DNA of 64,000 nt, from positions 1,143,049 through 1,207,048 of the forward strand of contig NZ_LT839648.1 of the NCBI RefSeq assembly GCF_900176885.1. Direction: 5' to 3'. The position numbers were made by a program, and so were the translations under genes. Under the pieces are notes generated by a model that worked only from the letters and a program-made list of their open reading frames with translations, did not search any database and had not been told where the DNA came from. This stretch comes from Oceanobacillus senegalensis. GTDB lineage: Bacteria; Bacillota; Bacilli; Bacillales; Amphibacillaceae. How positions within the stretch are numbered: the stretch's first letter is position 1; each line of letters opens with the position of its first letter. Below, piece after piece: positions 17,611 to 26,694 of the stretch.

Positions 17611-18184
17611 TGCAATAAAAGTGGTTGAACCCTTTTTAACGAAGAAAAGATTTGAACATACAATAAGGGTAAAAGATACTGCTGTTTTGTTAGCTGAAAG
17701 GTATAATGTATCTCAATCTAAAGCTGAGCTTTCTGCCATTTTTCATGATTATTGTAAGTATCGATCACTAGAAGAAATGAAACGAATTATAAAGGAAAGC
17801 TCTCTTCCAAAGGATTTATTACAATATCACCATGAATTATGGCACGGTCCTGTAGCATCCATATTAATTGAAAGAGAATACGGGATTCGAAACCGTGACA
17901 TACAGCAAGCAATTTATTATCATACTACTGGAAGAGCAAATATGAGTAATTTAGACATGGTATTGTTTCTTGCAGATTATATGGAGCCTGGCAGGGATTT
18001 TCCGGGGGTAACACAAGTGAGGGAAATGGCAGAAAAAGACTTAGTAAGAGCTTGCTGGATGGCATCCAAAAATACAATAACATTTTTAATGCACAAAAAT
18101 TCCAGGATATATCCAGATACATTTTATGCCTATAATGATCTTACATTACGGATTAATGGAGGTAATGGAATAAATGGAGATTAA
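17597..18184 (+). CDS. yqeK: HD-domain Ap4A hydrolase YqeK
   Basis: A 195-residue HD-domain phosphohydrolase. The metal site is visible as RFEHTIRV, AIFHDYCKY (the HD pair) and the later histidines in QYHHELWHG and YYHTTGR. YqeK homologues hydrolyse diadenosine tetraphosphate symmetrically to ADP; the role here is inferred. It overlaps nadD by 14 bases and rsfS by 11 bases. Confidence 0.93.
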   Translation: MKIDDAIKVVEPFLTKKRFEHTIRVKDTAVLLAERYNVSQSKAELSAIFHDYCKYRSLEEMKRIIKESSLPKDLLQYHHELWHGPVASILIEREYGIRNRDIQQAIYYHTTGRANMSNLDMVLFLADYMEPGRDFPGVTQVREMAEKDLVRACWMASKNTITFLMHKNSRIYPDTFYAYNDLTLRINGGNGINGD

Positions 18185-18530
18185 GGAAATAGTACAACAA
18201 ATTGCTATAGCATGTGATGATAAACGCGCGGAAGATATTATTGCGCTTGATATGCAACAGGTATCATTAGTTGCTGATTATTTTGTCATTTGTCATGGTA
18301 GTAATGAGCGGCAAGTACAATCCATTGCTAGAGAGATTAAAGATAAAATGGATGAATTAAAGATAGATGTCAAAAGAATGGAGGGGTTAGAACAAGCACG
18401 TTGGGTTTTAGTGGATGTAGGTGACGTAGTTTGTCATATATTCCATAAGGATGAACGTAGCTATTATAATCTTGAGCGACTTTGGGGAGATGCGGACCGT
18501 ATTCCATTAGAAATAGGATTGGAAGGGTAG
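18174..18530 (+). CDS. rsfS: Ribosome silencing factor RsfS (YqeL)
   Basis: A 118-residue RsfS/Iojap protein of normal length. It binds ribosomal protein uL14 and blocks joining of the subunits when nutrients are short. Recognisable segments are ADYFVICHGSNERQVQSIA, EGLEQARWVLVDVGDVVCHIF and the C-terminal YYNLERLWGDA. The ATG sits inside the yqeK end, behind GGAGG. Confidence 0.96.
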   Translation: MEIKEIVQQIAIACDDKRAEDIIALDMQQVSLVADYFVICHGSNERQVQSIAREIKDKMDELKIDVKRMEGLEQARWVLVDVGDVVCHIFHKDERSYYNLERLWGDADRIPLEIGLEG

Positions 18531-18533
18531 AAG

Positions 18534-19277
18534 ATGGAATATAAGCAGATGGCCTATGTGTATGATAAATTTATGGCTGAGGCTCCCTATGACAAATGGA
18601 TACAGTTTACCCTTGAAAGGTTGAAAAACAAAAAAATAAAGACAATAGCCGATTTAGGATGTGGGACAGGAGAAATTACTGTCCGATTAGCAGAAGAAGG
18701 TTTTCAAATGATTGGTGTTGATTTTTCGATGGACATGCTTTCTTATGCAGAACATAAAGCTAGTAATAAAAATGTACCAATCACTTGGCTACATCAGAAT
18801 TTACAGGAATTAGAGGGGCTAAATGATCTTGACGTAGCCATTAGCTATTGTGATGTTATCAATTATATTACGGAAGAAGACAACCTAAAGAATGTTTTCC
18901 AAAGAATTTATCAAAGCTTAAAAAAGGATGGGGTTTTTATATTTGATGTTCACTCGATTTATCATGTAGAACAAAACTATAAAAACCAAACCTTTGCTGA
19001 TGTGATGGAGGATGTTTCTTATATTTGGTTTTGCTTAGAAGGTGAAACCATTGGTGATATGTATCATGATTTAACTTTTTTTGCCTTAGATGGTGACAAA
19101 TATATACGTTTTGATGAAATCCATCATCAACGGACTTATTCTATAGATTTTTATAAAAAGTTATTATATGAAATTGGATTTCATCATGTACAAGTATATG
19201 CTGATTTTCGATTAGAAGAAGAGAATATAACAAGTGATTCAGAGAGAATATTTTTTGTGGCTGAAAGATGCGAGTGA
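18534..19277 (+). CDS. yqeM: SAM-dependent methyltransferase YqeM
   Basis: A 247-residue class I methyltransferase. The SAM motif is IADLGCGTGEITVRLAEEG, and GVDFSMDML is motif II. No substrate is established for YqeM. It follows rsfS by 3 bases and closes the operon, as a terminator overlaps its stop codon. The comER gene found next to it in B. subtilis is absent. Confidence 0.9.
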   Translation: MEYKQMAYVYDKFMAEAPYDKWIQFTLERLKNKKIKTIADLGCGTGEITVRLAEEGFQMIGVDFSMDMLSYAEHKASNKNVPITWLHQNLQELEGLNDLDVAISYCDVINYITEEDNLKNVFQRIYQSLKKDGVFIFDVHSIYHVEQNYKNQTFADVMEDVSYIWFCLEGETIGDMYHDLTFFALDGDKYIRFDEIHHQRTYSIDFYKKLLYEIGFHHVQVYADFRLEEENITSDSERIFFVAERCE

Positions 19278-19299
19278 TTAAAAACTCGTATCTTTTTTT
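19264..19299 (+). terminator. Intrinsic terminator after yqeM
   Basis: A 12-bp stem (19264-19275 with 19284-19295, one G-U pair) ends in a run of seven T. It overlaps the last codons of yqeM. Confidence 0.88.
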
Positions 19300-19415
19300 A
19301 AAAAAATAAAGGATTTTGTAAAGTGATGTCGAAAATATTAGTGTACCCAGTTAGTCATATAACCTAGCGTAACCTCCCCTTTATCCCCAAATTCTATAAT
19401 TGGAAGTGATTCTAC

Positions 19416-20009
19416 TTGTTTGAACTCCTGAAAAAATATTCTTTTTTTCTCATATTAGGTATCCTCATTGTTATGTTTATCGTGTTTTCCGGTGAAAGTA
19501 AAATACAACCAGAGTATCAAGCTGCACATCCACTTCCGTCTGCAGATACAAATACCGAGCAAAACAATTTGGAAGTAGAGTTAAATAACTTGGTTGTAGA
19601 TGTAAAAGGCGCAGTAACAAGCCCTGGTGTATACGAAATGGAAGAAGGTATGCGAGTAAATGATGTTATCCAACAGGCAGGTGGTTTTACCGATAGTGCT
19701 GATACTTCTCAAGTAAATCTAGCACAGAAATTAATGGATGAGATGGTTATTATCGTCCCAGATTTAAGTGATGGAACGGCACCTGTTTCTGAATCAAACA
19801 ATAATAGTAATAATGGTAAAGTTAGATTAAATTATGCTACGAGAGAAGAAATAGAATCTTTAAATGGTATAGGTCCTTCGAAAGCACAAGCTATCATTCA
19901 ATATAGAGACGAAAATGGACTTTTTCATTCGATAGAGGACCTACTAGAAATCTCTGGAATTGGAGAAAAGACATTGGAACAAATGAAAGATTCTGTCCAG
20001 GTTCCATGA
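19416..20009 (+). CDS. comEA: Competence DNA receptor ComEA
   Basis: A 197-residue membrane-anchored DNA-binding protein of the uptake machinery. One N-terminal membrane helix (FFLILGILIVMFIVF) is followed by an SLBB-type domain (VVDVKGAVTSPGVYEM) and a Ser/Asn linker. A C-terminal pair of helix-hairpin-helix motifs (NGIGPSKAQAIIQYR and ISGIGEKTLEQM) binds double-stranded DNA. The start is TTG, behind GGAAGTG. A TATAAT at 19395-19400 has no -35, as is common for activator-dependent promoters; I did not find a convincing ComK box. Confidence 0.93.
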   Translation: MFELLKKYSFFLILGILIVMFIVFSGESKIQPEYQAAHPLPSADTNTEQNNLEVELNNLVVDVKGAVTSPGVYEMEEGMRVNDVIQQAGGFTDSADTSQVNLAQKLMDEMVIIVPDLSDGTAPVSESNNNSNNGKVRLNYATREEIESLNGIGPSKAQAIIQYRDENGLFHSIEDLLEISGIGEKTLEQMKDSVQVP

Positions 20010-20191
20010 TGACGTAGCACATAACGATAATTAATTTTAAATGGGTATGGCATCATACCGAAAGAGAAGGTAGTAATAAGAATATACACCGGTGTTTATG
20101 TCGAAAAACTTCATGAAGCGTCGGATATTGACGGATTTTTATGTTGGCGTGTAAACTAATTGTAATGTAAAAAAGAGTTTGGAGGATTTAT

Positions 20192-20755
20192 ATGGAAAGA
20201 ATTTCATGGAATCAGTATTTTATGGCACAAAGTCATCTTCTTGCCCTTAGAAGTACTTGTAAGAGATTAATGGTAGGCGCTACTATTGTTCGAGATAAGA
20301 GAATAATTGCAGGCGGTTACAATGGAAGTGTTTCAGGTAGTGTACACTGTATGGATGATGGTTGTTATGTGATTGATGGTCATTGTGTGAGAACAGTCCA
20401 TGCAGAAGCAAATGCATTATTACAATGCGCGAAATTTGGTGTGCCTACAGATAATGCAGACATATATGTAACGCATTACCCATGTTTGCAGTGCTGCAAG
20501 CAAATCATACAAGCTGGTATTAAAACTGTTTATTATGCCGAGGATTATCGCAATCATAAGTATGCCATTCAGCTATTTAATGAAGCGGGTGTGGACACCA
20601 TAAAAGTAAAGTTAGATTACCTAGCAGTTGACACAAATTATAAAGAAAAACATCGATTAGTAAACGAACTTCTAAATAAACTAGAAGAATCAAACGATGA
20701 TGAACAAGAAATTAGAAACCTAAAAGATAGAGTAAGTAGTTTATTTACTTTATAG
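20192..20755 (+). CDS. comEB: ComE operon protein 2, dCMP deaminase family
   Basis: A 187-residue zinc deaminase. The catalytic motifs are HAEANALL and PCLQCCK, with additional cysteine and histidine residues near CMDDGCYV and GHCV. It deaminates dCMP to dUMP in characterised members and is not essential for transformation in B. subtilis. The start follows TTTGGAGG. It is 16 bases from comEC and probably cotranscribed. Confidence 0.93.
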   Translation: MERISWNQYFMAQSHLLALRSTCKRLMVGATIVRDKRIIAGGYNGSVSGSVHCMDDGCYVIDGHCVRTVHAEANALLQCAKFGVPTDNADIYVTHYPCLQCCKQIIQAGIKTVYYAEDYRNHKYAIQLFNEAGVDTIKVKLDYLAVDTNYKEKHRLVNELLNKLEESNDDEQEIRNLKDRVSSLFTL

Positions 20756-20771
20756 AAGCAGGGTGAAATGA

Positions 20772-23051
20772 ATGAAGGGATCTTGGTATATTGTAGCCAT
20801 AGCAATAATTATCTCCACCATGGCTATATATTTTAATAGCTATTTCTTCCTTATCTTTTATGGGTTGTGGTTATTTTATTTGTATAGGAGTAAACGGTTA
20901 GGGAATATTCCCATCCTTGTTTCCTTAACCTTTCTTCTCTTTTCACTTTATTATATCCCCGATGTAACTAATAATCCAATTCACAATATAAAAATTAATT
21001 CAAAAGAGCAGATTGAAGGAAAAATTGTAAGTACTGTTCTATCCACTAAGAAAAAAGTCGAATTTACACTTCAAGAAACCAACACACGCAATAAACTTCT
21101 AATCGTTCACTTCCCTCATTCCAACCTAGATACATCGAAACTCAAGCACGGAGCAGTGTGCACCGTTACAGGACAAAGGGAGAAACCAAAAGAACCAAGT
21201 AGTCCTGGACAATTTCGTTATGGAGATTACTTAAGAAAACAGGGAATAACAAATCAGTTTATCGTCTCTTCCATGGAGGATATAAAATGTGAGGGTTCCT
21301 CATTTTTTCATCGTTTTCATCATATTCGTTCGAATTTAATTACAAAGATGGAAGAAAATCTAAGCCCATTTACTTCTGCTTGGCTTAATGCATTAGTATT
21401 AGGGGATGATAGTAGTTTACCGGAAGAAACGGTACGTGTATTTCAAAGATGGGGGCTTACTCATCTTGTGGCGATTTCAGGAACACATATTGCATTGTTA
21501 TTAGGCTTTTTTTATTTTTTAGTGATAAAATTATCCATTTTAACGCGAGAAAAAGCACAATGGATGGTGGTGATTTTGCTTCCAATCTATGCAATTTTAG
21601 CTGGTGGCGAACCATCTGTTTGGCGTGCTAGTGTTATGGTTATTATGGTTATACTACTACATAAACTTCGCTTTAGGTTTAGTGCATTAGACGTGTTTTC
21701 ATTTGCTTTTATTGTACTGATTTTTTTGAACCCGTATTTTGTTTATCAGGTAGGATTTCAATTGTCCTTTCTTGTTACGTTTGGAATTATATTATCGAGA
21801 AGGTGGCTTGGTATTACAAATAATTCTTTTTACCAAGCACTAAAAATTAGTCTTGTCGCTCAATTAATTATACTTCCTCTACAATTTAATTATTTTTCCT
21901 TACTACAGCCCTTATCTATTCTCTTAAATGTTATTGTCATTCCTTATTTTTCACTTATTGTACTTCCATTGATGTATGTATTATTACCCATAACTCTTCT
22001 TCCTTTTTCATTCTTCCATATAATAGATCATTTTTTTATTATGATACATTCATTTATTCTATCCCTTCTAACATGGCTTGATTCATCTGTGAATTTTACA
22101 TGGATACTTGGTGAATTTACGCCTGGAATGTCTGTAATTTATTATATTATTTTCTTTAGCCTAATGATTAAAATACAGAATGACAAAAAGAAATTGGCAT
22201 TTTCATATGGGATTATATTAGTTTTATTTCTTTTTCTTCTAATTGTTCGACCTTATTTTTCACCAATAGGATCCGTATCGATGCTAGATATCGGTCAGGG
22301 TGATGCATTTGTCATTGAACTGCCATATAGAAAAGGGGTAATTATGATTGATGCTGGGGCGAAAGTTTCTCTTGAAGATGGATTAGCAAGTGACAAAATA
22401 TATAATCATACCATCAAACCATTTTTAGATTCAAAAGGGATACAAAGGATAGATGCCTTATTTTTAACTCATGAGGATGCCGATCATGTTGGAAGTGTAG
22501 AGTATTTACTGAAGGATATAAATGTTGAAAATATTTATATATCCACCTTTTACGAGGTATCGAAAGAAGAAGAACAATTATGGAGTTATAAAGATATCCC
22601 AGTTCGCCGAATTTCTGATGGAGAACAAGTTACAATCCAAGACCATTCTTTCTTTGTCCTTGGACCAAGCAAAAATGCAAAGACACCAAATGATAATTCA
22701 ATTATTTTATTTACAGAATTTGGAGGTTTAAAATGGCTCTTTACAGGGGATATAGGTAAAGACATCGAAAAAGATTTAATGAACAGATACCCTAATATTA
22801 GAGCGGATGTTCTAAAAGCCGCACACCATGGAAGCATCACATCAACAGATGAGGATTTTTTAAAACAGTTAAATCCATCAACTGTCCTTATATCAGTAGG
22901 GGAGAATAATCGATATGGTCATCCAGCAGATGAAGTTATACAGCGAATTAAAGCGAGTAATGATGTTCGTCTTTTACGTACTGATAAACATGGAACAGTT
23001 ACATTTCGTTTTAAATATGATACAGGAACCTTTTTTACATATTTACCATAG
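20772..23051 (+). CDS. comEC: DNA channel protein ComEC
   Basis: A 759-residue polytopic protein thought to form the channel for single-stranded DNA during transformation. Two or three membrane segments and an OB-like DUF4131 region fill the first 180 residues. The competence domain (about 190-470) contains HLVAISGTHIALLLG and GGEPSVWRASVMV. The C-terminal metallo-beta-lactamase domain has LDIGQGDAFVIE, LTHEDADHVGS and KAAHHGS. All key motifs are present and the gene is intact, so competence may be functional. Confidence 0.95.
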   Translation: MKGSWYIVAIAIIISTMAIYFNSYFFLIFYGLWLFYLYRSKRLGNIPILVSLTFLLFSLYYIPDVTNNPIHNIKINSKEQIEGKIVSTVLSTKKKVEFTLQETNTRNKLLIVHFPHSNLDTSKLKHGAVCTVTGQREKPKEPSSPGQFRYGDYLRKQGITNQFIVSSMEDIKCEGSSFFHRFHHIRSNLITKMEENLSPFTSAWLNALVLGDDSSLPEETVRVFQRWGLTHLVAISGTHIALLLGFFYFLVIKLSILTREKAQWMVVILLPIYAILAGGEPSVWRASVMVIMVILLHKLRFRFSALDVFSFAFIVLIFLNPYFVYQVGFQLSFLVTFGIILSRRWLGITNNSFYQALKISLVAQLIILPLQFNYFSLLQPLSILLNVIVIPYFSLIVLPLMYVLLPITLLPFSFFHIIDHFFIMIHSFILSLLTWLDSSVNFTWILGEFTPGMSVIYYIIFFSLMIKIQNDKKKLAFSYGIILVLFLFLLIVRPYFSPIGSVSMLDIGQGDAFVIELPYRKGVIMIDAGAKVSLEDGLASDKIYNHTIKPFLDSKGIQRIDALFLTHEDADHVGSVEYLLKDINVENIYISTFYEVSKEEEQLWSYKDIPVRRISDGEQVTIQDHSFFVLGPSKNAKTPNDNSIILFTEFGGLKWLFTGDIGKDIEKDLMNRYPNIRADVLKAAHHGSITSTDEDFLKQLNPSTVLISVGENNRYGHPADEVIQRIKASNDVRLLRTDKHGTVTFRFKYDTGTFFTYLP

Positions 23052-23119
23052 TATAATCACGGAAACAGTTATGGAAATTAAATTGAATGAACAATCTACA
23101 TCACCAGATGAAAAATAAA

Positions 23120-23148
23120 AAAGAGACTGTCTATACATCAGTCTCTTT
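23120..23148. terminator. Hairpin between convergent comEC and yqzM
   Basis: A perfect 10-bp stem (23120-23129 with 23139-23148) with a 9-base loop. The T-run is better on the minus strand (CTTTTTTATTTTTC), so it mainly serves yqzM but may stop both. Confidence 0.75.
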
Positions 23149-23196
23149 CATATGCGAGTGGAATATGAAAAATATTCATCCTCTGTAAACAATCGA

Positions 23197-23331
23197 TTAG
23201 CCACCAACCACACTGATGATGACACCAATAGTAAATATCCCTACAAAGAAAATAAATGAACCTAGAAATCCTTTAATGGAATCAACTACATCGTTATTTC
23301 TTGATTGTGGATTATTTTCGAATTCGTTCAC
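23197..23331 (-). CDS. yqzM: YqzM-like small membrane protein
   Basis: A 44-residue protein starting with GTG at 23331, 6 bases after AGGAGGGG. The N-terminal half is polar (MNEFENNPQSRNNDVVDSIK) and the C-terminal half is one membrane helix ending in VVGG. Length, layout and position between comEC and holA match B. subtilis YqzM. The function is unknown. Confidence 0.75.
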   Translation of the reverse strand: MNEFENNPQSRNNDVVDSIKGFLGSFIFFVGIFTIGVIISVVGG

Positions 23332-23526
23332 AATTACCCCTCCTATTTCATCAATAGTATATAGCAAATAAACTAAAAAATCTACTTATGTATAAAGATT
23401 GTCACAAATGTTGGGACAGTTGAGTAGACCAAGAAAGTACTTTTGTTTAGTTTATTATAAACGAAAAAAGATATGACTTACTTCCATTTCCATCCATTAA
23501 CAGGGAATAAATTTATACATTCTTAC

Positions 23527-23554
23527 TTAACTAGAAAGACTTAACAACTATACT
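23527..23554 (+). promoter_or_regulatory. Candidate sigma-A promoter for the holA leader
   Basis: TTAACT (23527-23532), a 16-base spacer and TATACT (23549-23554). Transcription would begin near 23561, giving a leader of about 220 bases before holA. The first part of the yqzM-holA gap (23340-23520) shows nothing else. Confidence 0.4.
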
Positions 23555-23561
23555 TTTGCTA

Positions 23562-23682
23562 AGAACGCATAAGCTATAAGCAAATATCGCTTTAACATTT
23601 AGTTTCTAGAGCTAAGTGTTAAGCGTTCATATAGATCTGGAGGGAAATTCAATGGGTATTAAAGGTGGTGAAATTTCCCTCC
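23562..23682 (+). promoter_or_regulatory. Structured leader upstream of holA
   Basis: Two stem-loops follow each other. The first pairs 23588-23602 with 23612-23625 (one bulge, one mismatch). The second pairs GGAGGGAAATT (23639-23649) with 23672-23682 and would bury the ribosome binding site of the small ORF at 23652. The 5' segment GAACGC near 23562 can also pair with GCGTTC near 23623, in competition with the first hairpin. Base pairing was judged by eye. Confidence 0.4.
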
Positions 23683-23732
23683 ACTTACTTCTTGCTATTC
23701 CTTTATATACAATTTACCATATATGTATATAA
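23652..23732 (+). CDS. Possible 26-residue leader peptide or small membrane protein
   Basis: An ORF of 26 codons starts at ATG 23652, 8 bases after GGAGG. The product starts MGIKGGEISLHLLLAIPLYT and is hydrophobic in its C-terminal half. I do not recognise a family. It ends 49 bases before holA. Its ribosome binding site is paired with its own codons 7-10 in the hairpin 23639-23682, so translation may be conditional. The ORF could also be chance. Confidence 0.35.
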   Translation: MGIKGGEISLHLLLAIPLYTIYHICI

Positions 23733-23781
23733 AAAATGAACTAAAAAGTAAAAAAGTTCATTTTGTAATGGAGTGAAAAAG

Positions 23782-24804
23782 ATGTCGACATACATAGAAT
23801 TGTTAAAAGAAGTAAAAAAAAATCAAATTGCTCCTGTCTATCTTCTCTATGGAACGGAAAATTATTTAATTGACACTATTAGAAAGGAAATAGTTAATCG
23901 AGTATTAGGATCGGATAAAGAAAATCTGTCTATTTTCGATTTAGAGGAAATTCCCATACAAGAAGTAATTGCTGATGTTGAAACCTATCCATTTTTTGGT
24001 GATAAGAAATTAATTATTGCTAATAATCCAGTTTTTTTAAAGACAAAACCAGATAAGTTGCCATTTGAACACAATTTAGATGTATTGGATGTCTATTTGG
24101 AAAATCCTGTTGATTATTCCATATTGCTTATTATTGCACCTTATGAAAAGCTGGATGAACGGAAAAAAATAAGTAAACTCTTAAAACGAAAAGCCGCTGT
24201 AGCAAATTGTGAGCCTATTAAGGAAAAAGATGTTAAAGGCTGGATTAAATCTTTAGTTCAACAATTCAATATTACGATGGATGATGGTGCATACGAAGTT
24301 ATTGAGAGTGAGCTTTCCACAAATCTTCAATTATTAGAGCAGGAATTAAAAAAGTTTGCTCTATACGTTGGTGAAGATGGTCATGTAACAAAAGATATGG
24401 TTGAAAATTTAATATCTCATACTTCCAATAGCTCTTCTTTACGTTTAGTAGACGCGGTAATTGCTAGAGATATGCATAGAGCAATTTCGATTTATAGAGA
24501 TCTTGATAAAATGAACGAGGAACCTATTGCTTTAATTGGGTTACTTGCTTTTCAGTTTCGTACCATATTACGAGTGAAGTTATTAAGACAAAAGGGATAT
24601 AGTCAATTTCAAATGCAAAAACAGTTGGGGGTTCACCCTTATGTAATTAAAATTGCTATGAGTAGAGAAAGGCAATTTACAGTGGAAAAACTGCAATCCA
24701 TTATGGACAGGCTTGCAGAAACGGATGCTGTTATGAAGCAAGGGAAAATGGAAAAACAACTTGCATTTGAGCTGTTGTTACATCATTTAATTCAAGTAGC
24801 TTGA
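23782..24804 (+). CDS. holA: DNA polymerase III delta subunit
   Basis: A 340-residue clamp-loader subunit that opens the beta clamp. Recognisable segments are APVYLLYGTENYLIDTI at the N-terminus, FDLEEIPIQEVIADVETYPFF, LLIIAPYEKLDERKK, and the C-terminal collar region NEEPIALIGLLAFQFRTIL. The ATG at 23782 lies 8 bases after TGGAG; an in-frame GTG three codons earlier overlaps that site. It is convergent with rpsT, with a shared terminator between them. Confidence 0.95.
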   Translation: MSTYIELLKEVKKNQIAPVYLLYGTENYLIDTIRKEIVNRVLGSDKENLSIFDLEEIPIQEVIADVETYPFFGDKKLIIANNPVFLKTKPDKLPFEHNLDVLDVYLENPVDYSILLIIAPYEKLDERKKISKLLKRKAAVANCEPIKEKDVKGWIKSLVQQFNITMDDGAYEVIESELSTNLQLLEQELKKFALYVGEDGHVTKDMVENLISHTSNSSSLRLVDAVIARDMHRAISIYRDLDKMNEEPIALIGLLAFQFRTILRVKLLRQKGYSQFQMQKQLGVHPYVIKIAMSRERQFTVEKLQSIMDRLAETDAVMKQGKMEKQLAFELLLHHLIQVA

Positions 24805-24850
24805 AGAGCTTTTTCTAATGTAAACTGTGAAGTATGAATAAAACGAATAG

Positions 24851-24890
24851 GCATAAAAAAACGATCCGTATTGGATCGTTTTTTTTATGC
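24851..24890. terminator. Bidirectional terminator between holA and rpsT
   Basis: ACGATCC pairs with GGATCGT around loop GTATT, flanked by a run of A and a run of eight T, and by GCAT/ATGC outside. It can stop transcription in both directions. Confidence 0.92.
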
Positions 24891-24914
24891 ATTATCAGTT
24901 AAGCATTAGAGCAA

Positions 24915-25181
24915 TTATGCTCCAAGATTATTAACTTTTTCAGCTAGACGTGATTTTTGACGTTTTCCATTGTTTTTATGGATAATCCCTTTTTGAACAG
25001 CTTTATCAATTTGCTTCACTGTATCTTTAAGAGCAGCTTTCGCGTTTTCTAAATCTTTTGCTTCAACTAATTTCTCTACATTCTTAATAGCAGTACGCAT
25101 TTCAGATTTTTGAGCTTGATTAGCTGAACGTTTTTTATTGTTTGTTTCAACACGTTTAATTGCAGATTTAATATTTGCCAT
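24915..25181 (-). CDS. rpsT: 30S ribosomal protein S20
   Basis: An 88-residue basic helical protein that starts MANIKSAIKRVETNNKKR and contains KNNGKRQKSRLAEKVNNL near its end, both standard for bS20. It binds 16S rRNA early in 30S assembly. The ATG at 25181 lies 8 bases after TAGGAGG; an ATG three codons earlier overlaps that site. It is the only plus-to-minus switch in this stretch and is placed between holA and gpr as in B. subtilis. Confidence 0.97.
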   Translation of the reverse strand: MANIKSAIKRVETNNKKRSANQAQKSEMRTAIKNVEKLVEAKDLENAKAALKDTVKQIDKAVQKGIIHKNNGKRQKSRLAEKVNNLGA

Positions 25182-25245
25182 GTATTTCACCTCCTAGTAG
25201 GACACGGTTAGACTTCATTAACATCCATAGAAGATTCTTCATTTA

Positions 25246-25275
25246 AATATAGTCTACCAAATCAATAACTTTGAA
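25246..25275 (-). promoter_or_regulatory. Candidate sigma-A promoter of rpsT
   Basis: On the minus strand, TTCAAA (25275-25270), an 18-base spacer and TATATT (25251-25246). The leader would be about 60 bases. Confidence 0.4.
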
Positions 25276-25470
25276 AGTTAACAAAGGTTATTTTACCAGA
25301 GGAAGTGGTGTATTTCAATATCTTTGTTAGTAATTAGGATATTATTCCCTGAATTTGAATATTCAATCTATTGTGTGCTGTAGCTTTTACAAGCTTTTCA
25401 TACATGTTGTATGATTTTAGTTTTCTTGTTCATTCTAATAAATAAGATGTTTGGAAAGGATGTCATTATA

Positions 25471-26583
25471 ATGGATGAAACCAAAAAAGATGAAAATTTG
25501 AAAGCCTTTCAAGTAAGAACCGATTTAGCCGTAGAAGCTAAGGATATGTATGTTAATTCAGAACAAAAAAAGGAGGACGAGATAAAAGGTGTAACATTTA
25601 AGGAAAGACATCAAGATGATATTAAAATTTCCTACGTAGATATAGACGAAGATGGTGCTGAATTAATAGGGAAAAAACCAGGTTCTTATGTAACTATTTA
25701 TGCAGATGGTGTGAAAAGGCAAGATACCAAACGCCAGGAAAATGCAGCAAAAATTTTAGCAAAAGAACTGGAGGAATTGGTTGAAAAAAATAATATACCA
25801 AAGGATGGCATGGGGCTTATCGTTGGGTTAGGTAACTGGAATGTCACACCAGATGCACTCGGTCCGATGACTGCTGAAAAAACACTTGTTACAAGTCATT
25901 TATTTAAACTTCAGTTTGAAAGTGTTTCAGAAGGTTATCGACCTGTAGCAGCAGTTACTCCCGGTGTAATGGGGGTTACAGGTATTGAAACTAGTGATAT
26001 TATCTTTGGGATTGTAGAGAAGGCTAAGCCTGATTTTGTCATAGCAATCGATGCTTTAGCTTCAAGGTCCGTTGAACGTGTGAATGAAACCATTCAATTA
26101 TCTGATTCCGGAATTCATCCTGGATCTGGGGTTGGGAATAAGAGGAAGGAATTAAGTAAGAAGACACTAGGAGTACCGGTCATAGCAATAGGTGTTCCTA
26201 CGGTCGTCGATGCTGTTACGATTACAAGTGATACGATAGATTATATTCTAAAGCATTTTGGAAGAGAGTGGAAGGAAAAGGATCGTCCTTCCAAAGCATT
26301 ATCCCCTGCAGGTATGGCATTTGGGGGAGAAAAATTAACGGATGAGGATTTACCAGATGAAGAAAAAAGAAAAACGTTTATGGGAATAGTAGGAACTTTA
26401 TCGGAAGAAGAAAAAAGAAAACTAATTCAGGAGGTATTAACACCGTCTGGAAATAATTTAATGGTAACACCAAAGGAAGTAGATGGATTTATGATAGATA
26501 TGGCTAGTTTACTTGCGGAAGGGATTAATGCAGCCTTACATGAGAAAGTTGATATTACAAATTTTGCCTCCTACTCCCGGTGA
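25471..26583 (+). CDS. gpr: Germination protease GPR
   Basis: A 370-residue aspartic-type protease (family A25) that degrades small acid-soluble spore proteins during germination. It has a short N-terminal propeptide ending near [11 protein letters not shown], then [28 protein letters not shown] and [19 protein letters not shown] 25471 follows AAAGGA by 10 bases; the frame is open further upstream without a better site. CATACAT at 25399-25405 resembles the -10 of forespore sigma-F/sigma-G promoters, as expected for gpr, but its -35 is not clear. Confidence 0.95.
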   Translation: MDETKKDENLKAFQVRTDLAVEAKDMYVNSEQKKEDEIKGVTFKERHQDDIKISYVDIDEDGAELIGKKPGSYVTIYADGVKRQDTKRQENAAKILAKELEELVEKNNIPKDGMGLIVGLGNWNVTPDALGPMTAEKTLVTSHLFKLQFESVSEGYRPVAAVTPGVMGVTGIETSDIIFGIVEKAKPDFVIAIDALASRSVERVNETIQLSDSGIHPGSGVGNKRKELSKKTLGVPVIAIGVPTVVDAVTITSDTIDYILKHFGREWKEKDRPSKALSPAGMAFGGEKLTDEDLPDEEKRKTFMGIVGTLSEEEKRKLIQEVLTPSGNNLMVTPKEVDGFMIDMASLLAEGINAALHEKVDITNFASYSR

Positions 26584-26694
26584 AATCTCATAAATTTCTA
26601 TTAACTTTTATAAAAAAAATAGATAGTAACTGTTCTACTCTCTGATAGCCGTTCATAGAGTTAAGTATGGATGACATCAGAAAGAGGTGGAAGA

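Noticed and set aside
19300-19330. A possible ComK box (AATA-N5-TTTT) upstream of comEA
   Set aside because: Only one imperfect half-site is visible; ComK needs two properly spaced boxes.
19381-19389. TTATCCCCA, a DnaA-box-like site upstream of comEA
   Set aside because: A single one-mismatch site without neighbours is expected by chance.
20128-20157. TTGACG-N18-TAAACT as a promoter for comEB
   Set aside because: The -10 is weak and the region may be read from the comEA promoter.
26654-26661. CATAGAGT as a sigma-E -10 for spoIIP
   Set aside because: No matching -35 at the right distance, and the box has mismatches; spoIIP may be read from upstream of gpr.
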